Below, one piece after another: positions 63,816 through 64,000 of a stretch of 64,000 bases of DNA. The stretch spans positions 63,910,749 through 63,974,748 of the forward strand of contig OZ038500.1 of assembly GCA_964036315.1 (NCBI GenBank). The letters are read 5' to 3'. This DNA is from Acanthosepion esculentum (lineage: Eukaryota > Mollusca > Cephalopoda > Sepiida > Sepiidae). Each line of letters begins with the position of its first letter. Within the stretch, counting starts at the first letter, position 1. Made by a program: the position numbers and the translations under genes. The notes beneath the pieces were generated by a model. The model was not told the DNA's origin and did not search any database. It saw only the letters and a program-made list of their open reading frames with translations.

Positions 63816-64000
63816 TCTAATTTCGATGAAGAATTTACAACCGGAAGAAAAATTCTACAACTAGCAAAAAAAAAAAAAAAGTTAAATATTCTTCTCTTGC
63901 TGATAGATATTTTTTTACTCCTGTGGCAGTGGAGACTTCTGGGTTTATTGGCCCTCGTTCGAGGGCGTTCCTTCGGAGGATTGGCGCGATTGCGTCTCGA
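63810..64000. other. Window edge, nothing recognised
   Basis: The last 60 bases are GC-rich and contain CCTCG..CGAGG inverted words; a feature may continue outside the window. Confidence 0.4.

Overview
This 64 kb window looks like non-coding, repeat-saturated metazoan DNA. No complete host gene, true tRNA or true rRNA gene can be supported. The best guess for the organism is a coleoid cephalopod such as an octopus, or another mollusc. The reasons are the very dense (TA)n and (CA)n arrays, many tRNA-headed and 5S-rRNA-headed SINEs, mariner, Tc1 and pogo relics, and 5'-truncated non-LTR retrotransposon tails. The taxon is an inference and was not tested by search. One short charged open stretch ending at a donor-like CAG|GTAAAC (3325-3468) is the only candidate for a host exon, and it is weak.

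Layout. 0-6 kb: LINE tail, Penelope-type terminal repeats, tRNA-SINE tails, a Penelope reverse transcriptase fragment, a 5S-SINE, a tandemly expanded SINE tail (R3) and a decayed DD37D mariner. 6-19 kb: minisatellite, LINE relics, a second DD37D mariner and a small inverted-repeat transposon. 19-26 kb: 5S-SINE, two inverted arrays of a 93-bp SINE body, a hammerhead-bearing SINE and a MITE. 26.3-38.1 kb: a large inverted duplication whose two arms carry different later insertions, with a minisatellite, LINE tails and two head-to-head transposons between them. 38-48 kb: nested SINE-in-LINE, the most complete reverse transcriptase fragment, a 2.1-kb pogo/Tigger element and a well-formed hammerhead ribozyme. 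48-64 kb: AT-rich unique DNA, several foldback elements, a mariner relic, 5S-SINEs, an 84-bp repeat array, a five-unit ~268-bp satellite, another mariner and a final LINE tail.

The most interesting theme is small self-cleaving RNA. A near-perfect minimal type I hammerhead lies directly downstream of a tRNA-like promoter region (47.84-47.91 kb). A second tRNA-headed family carries four decayed hammerheads (10.3, 23.8, 33.6, 42.8 kb). Further foldback or terminal repeats carry a CTGANGA-stem-GAAA core, in two cases with covarying stems. These sit beside (TA)n arrays and beside a recurrent GCTC...GAGC mini-hairpin, and a Penelope-like RT fragment is in the same window. Together they suggest families of hammerhead-bearing retroelements resembling the schistosome Sm-alpha SINE and Penelope terminal repeats.

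No operon-like cooperation exists here; the relations are parasitic. SINE tails look borrowed from a shared LINE 3' end, internally deleted mariners were probably moved by enzymes made elsewhere, and elements are nested so that their relative ages can be read.
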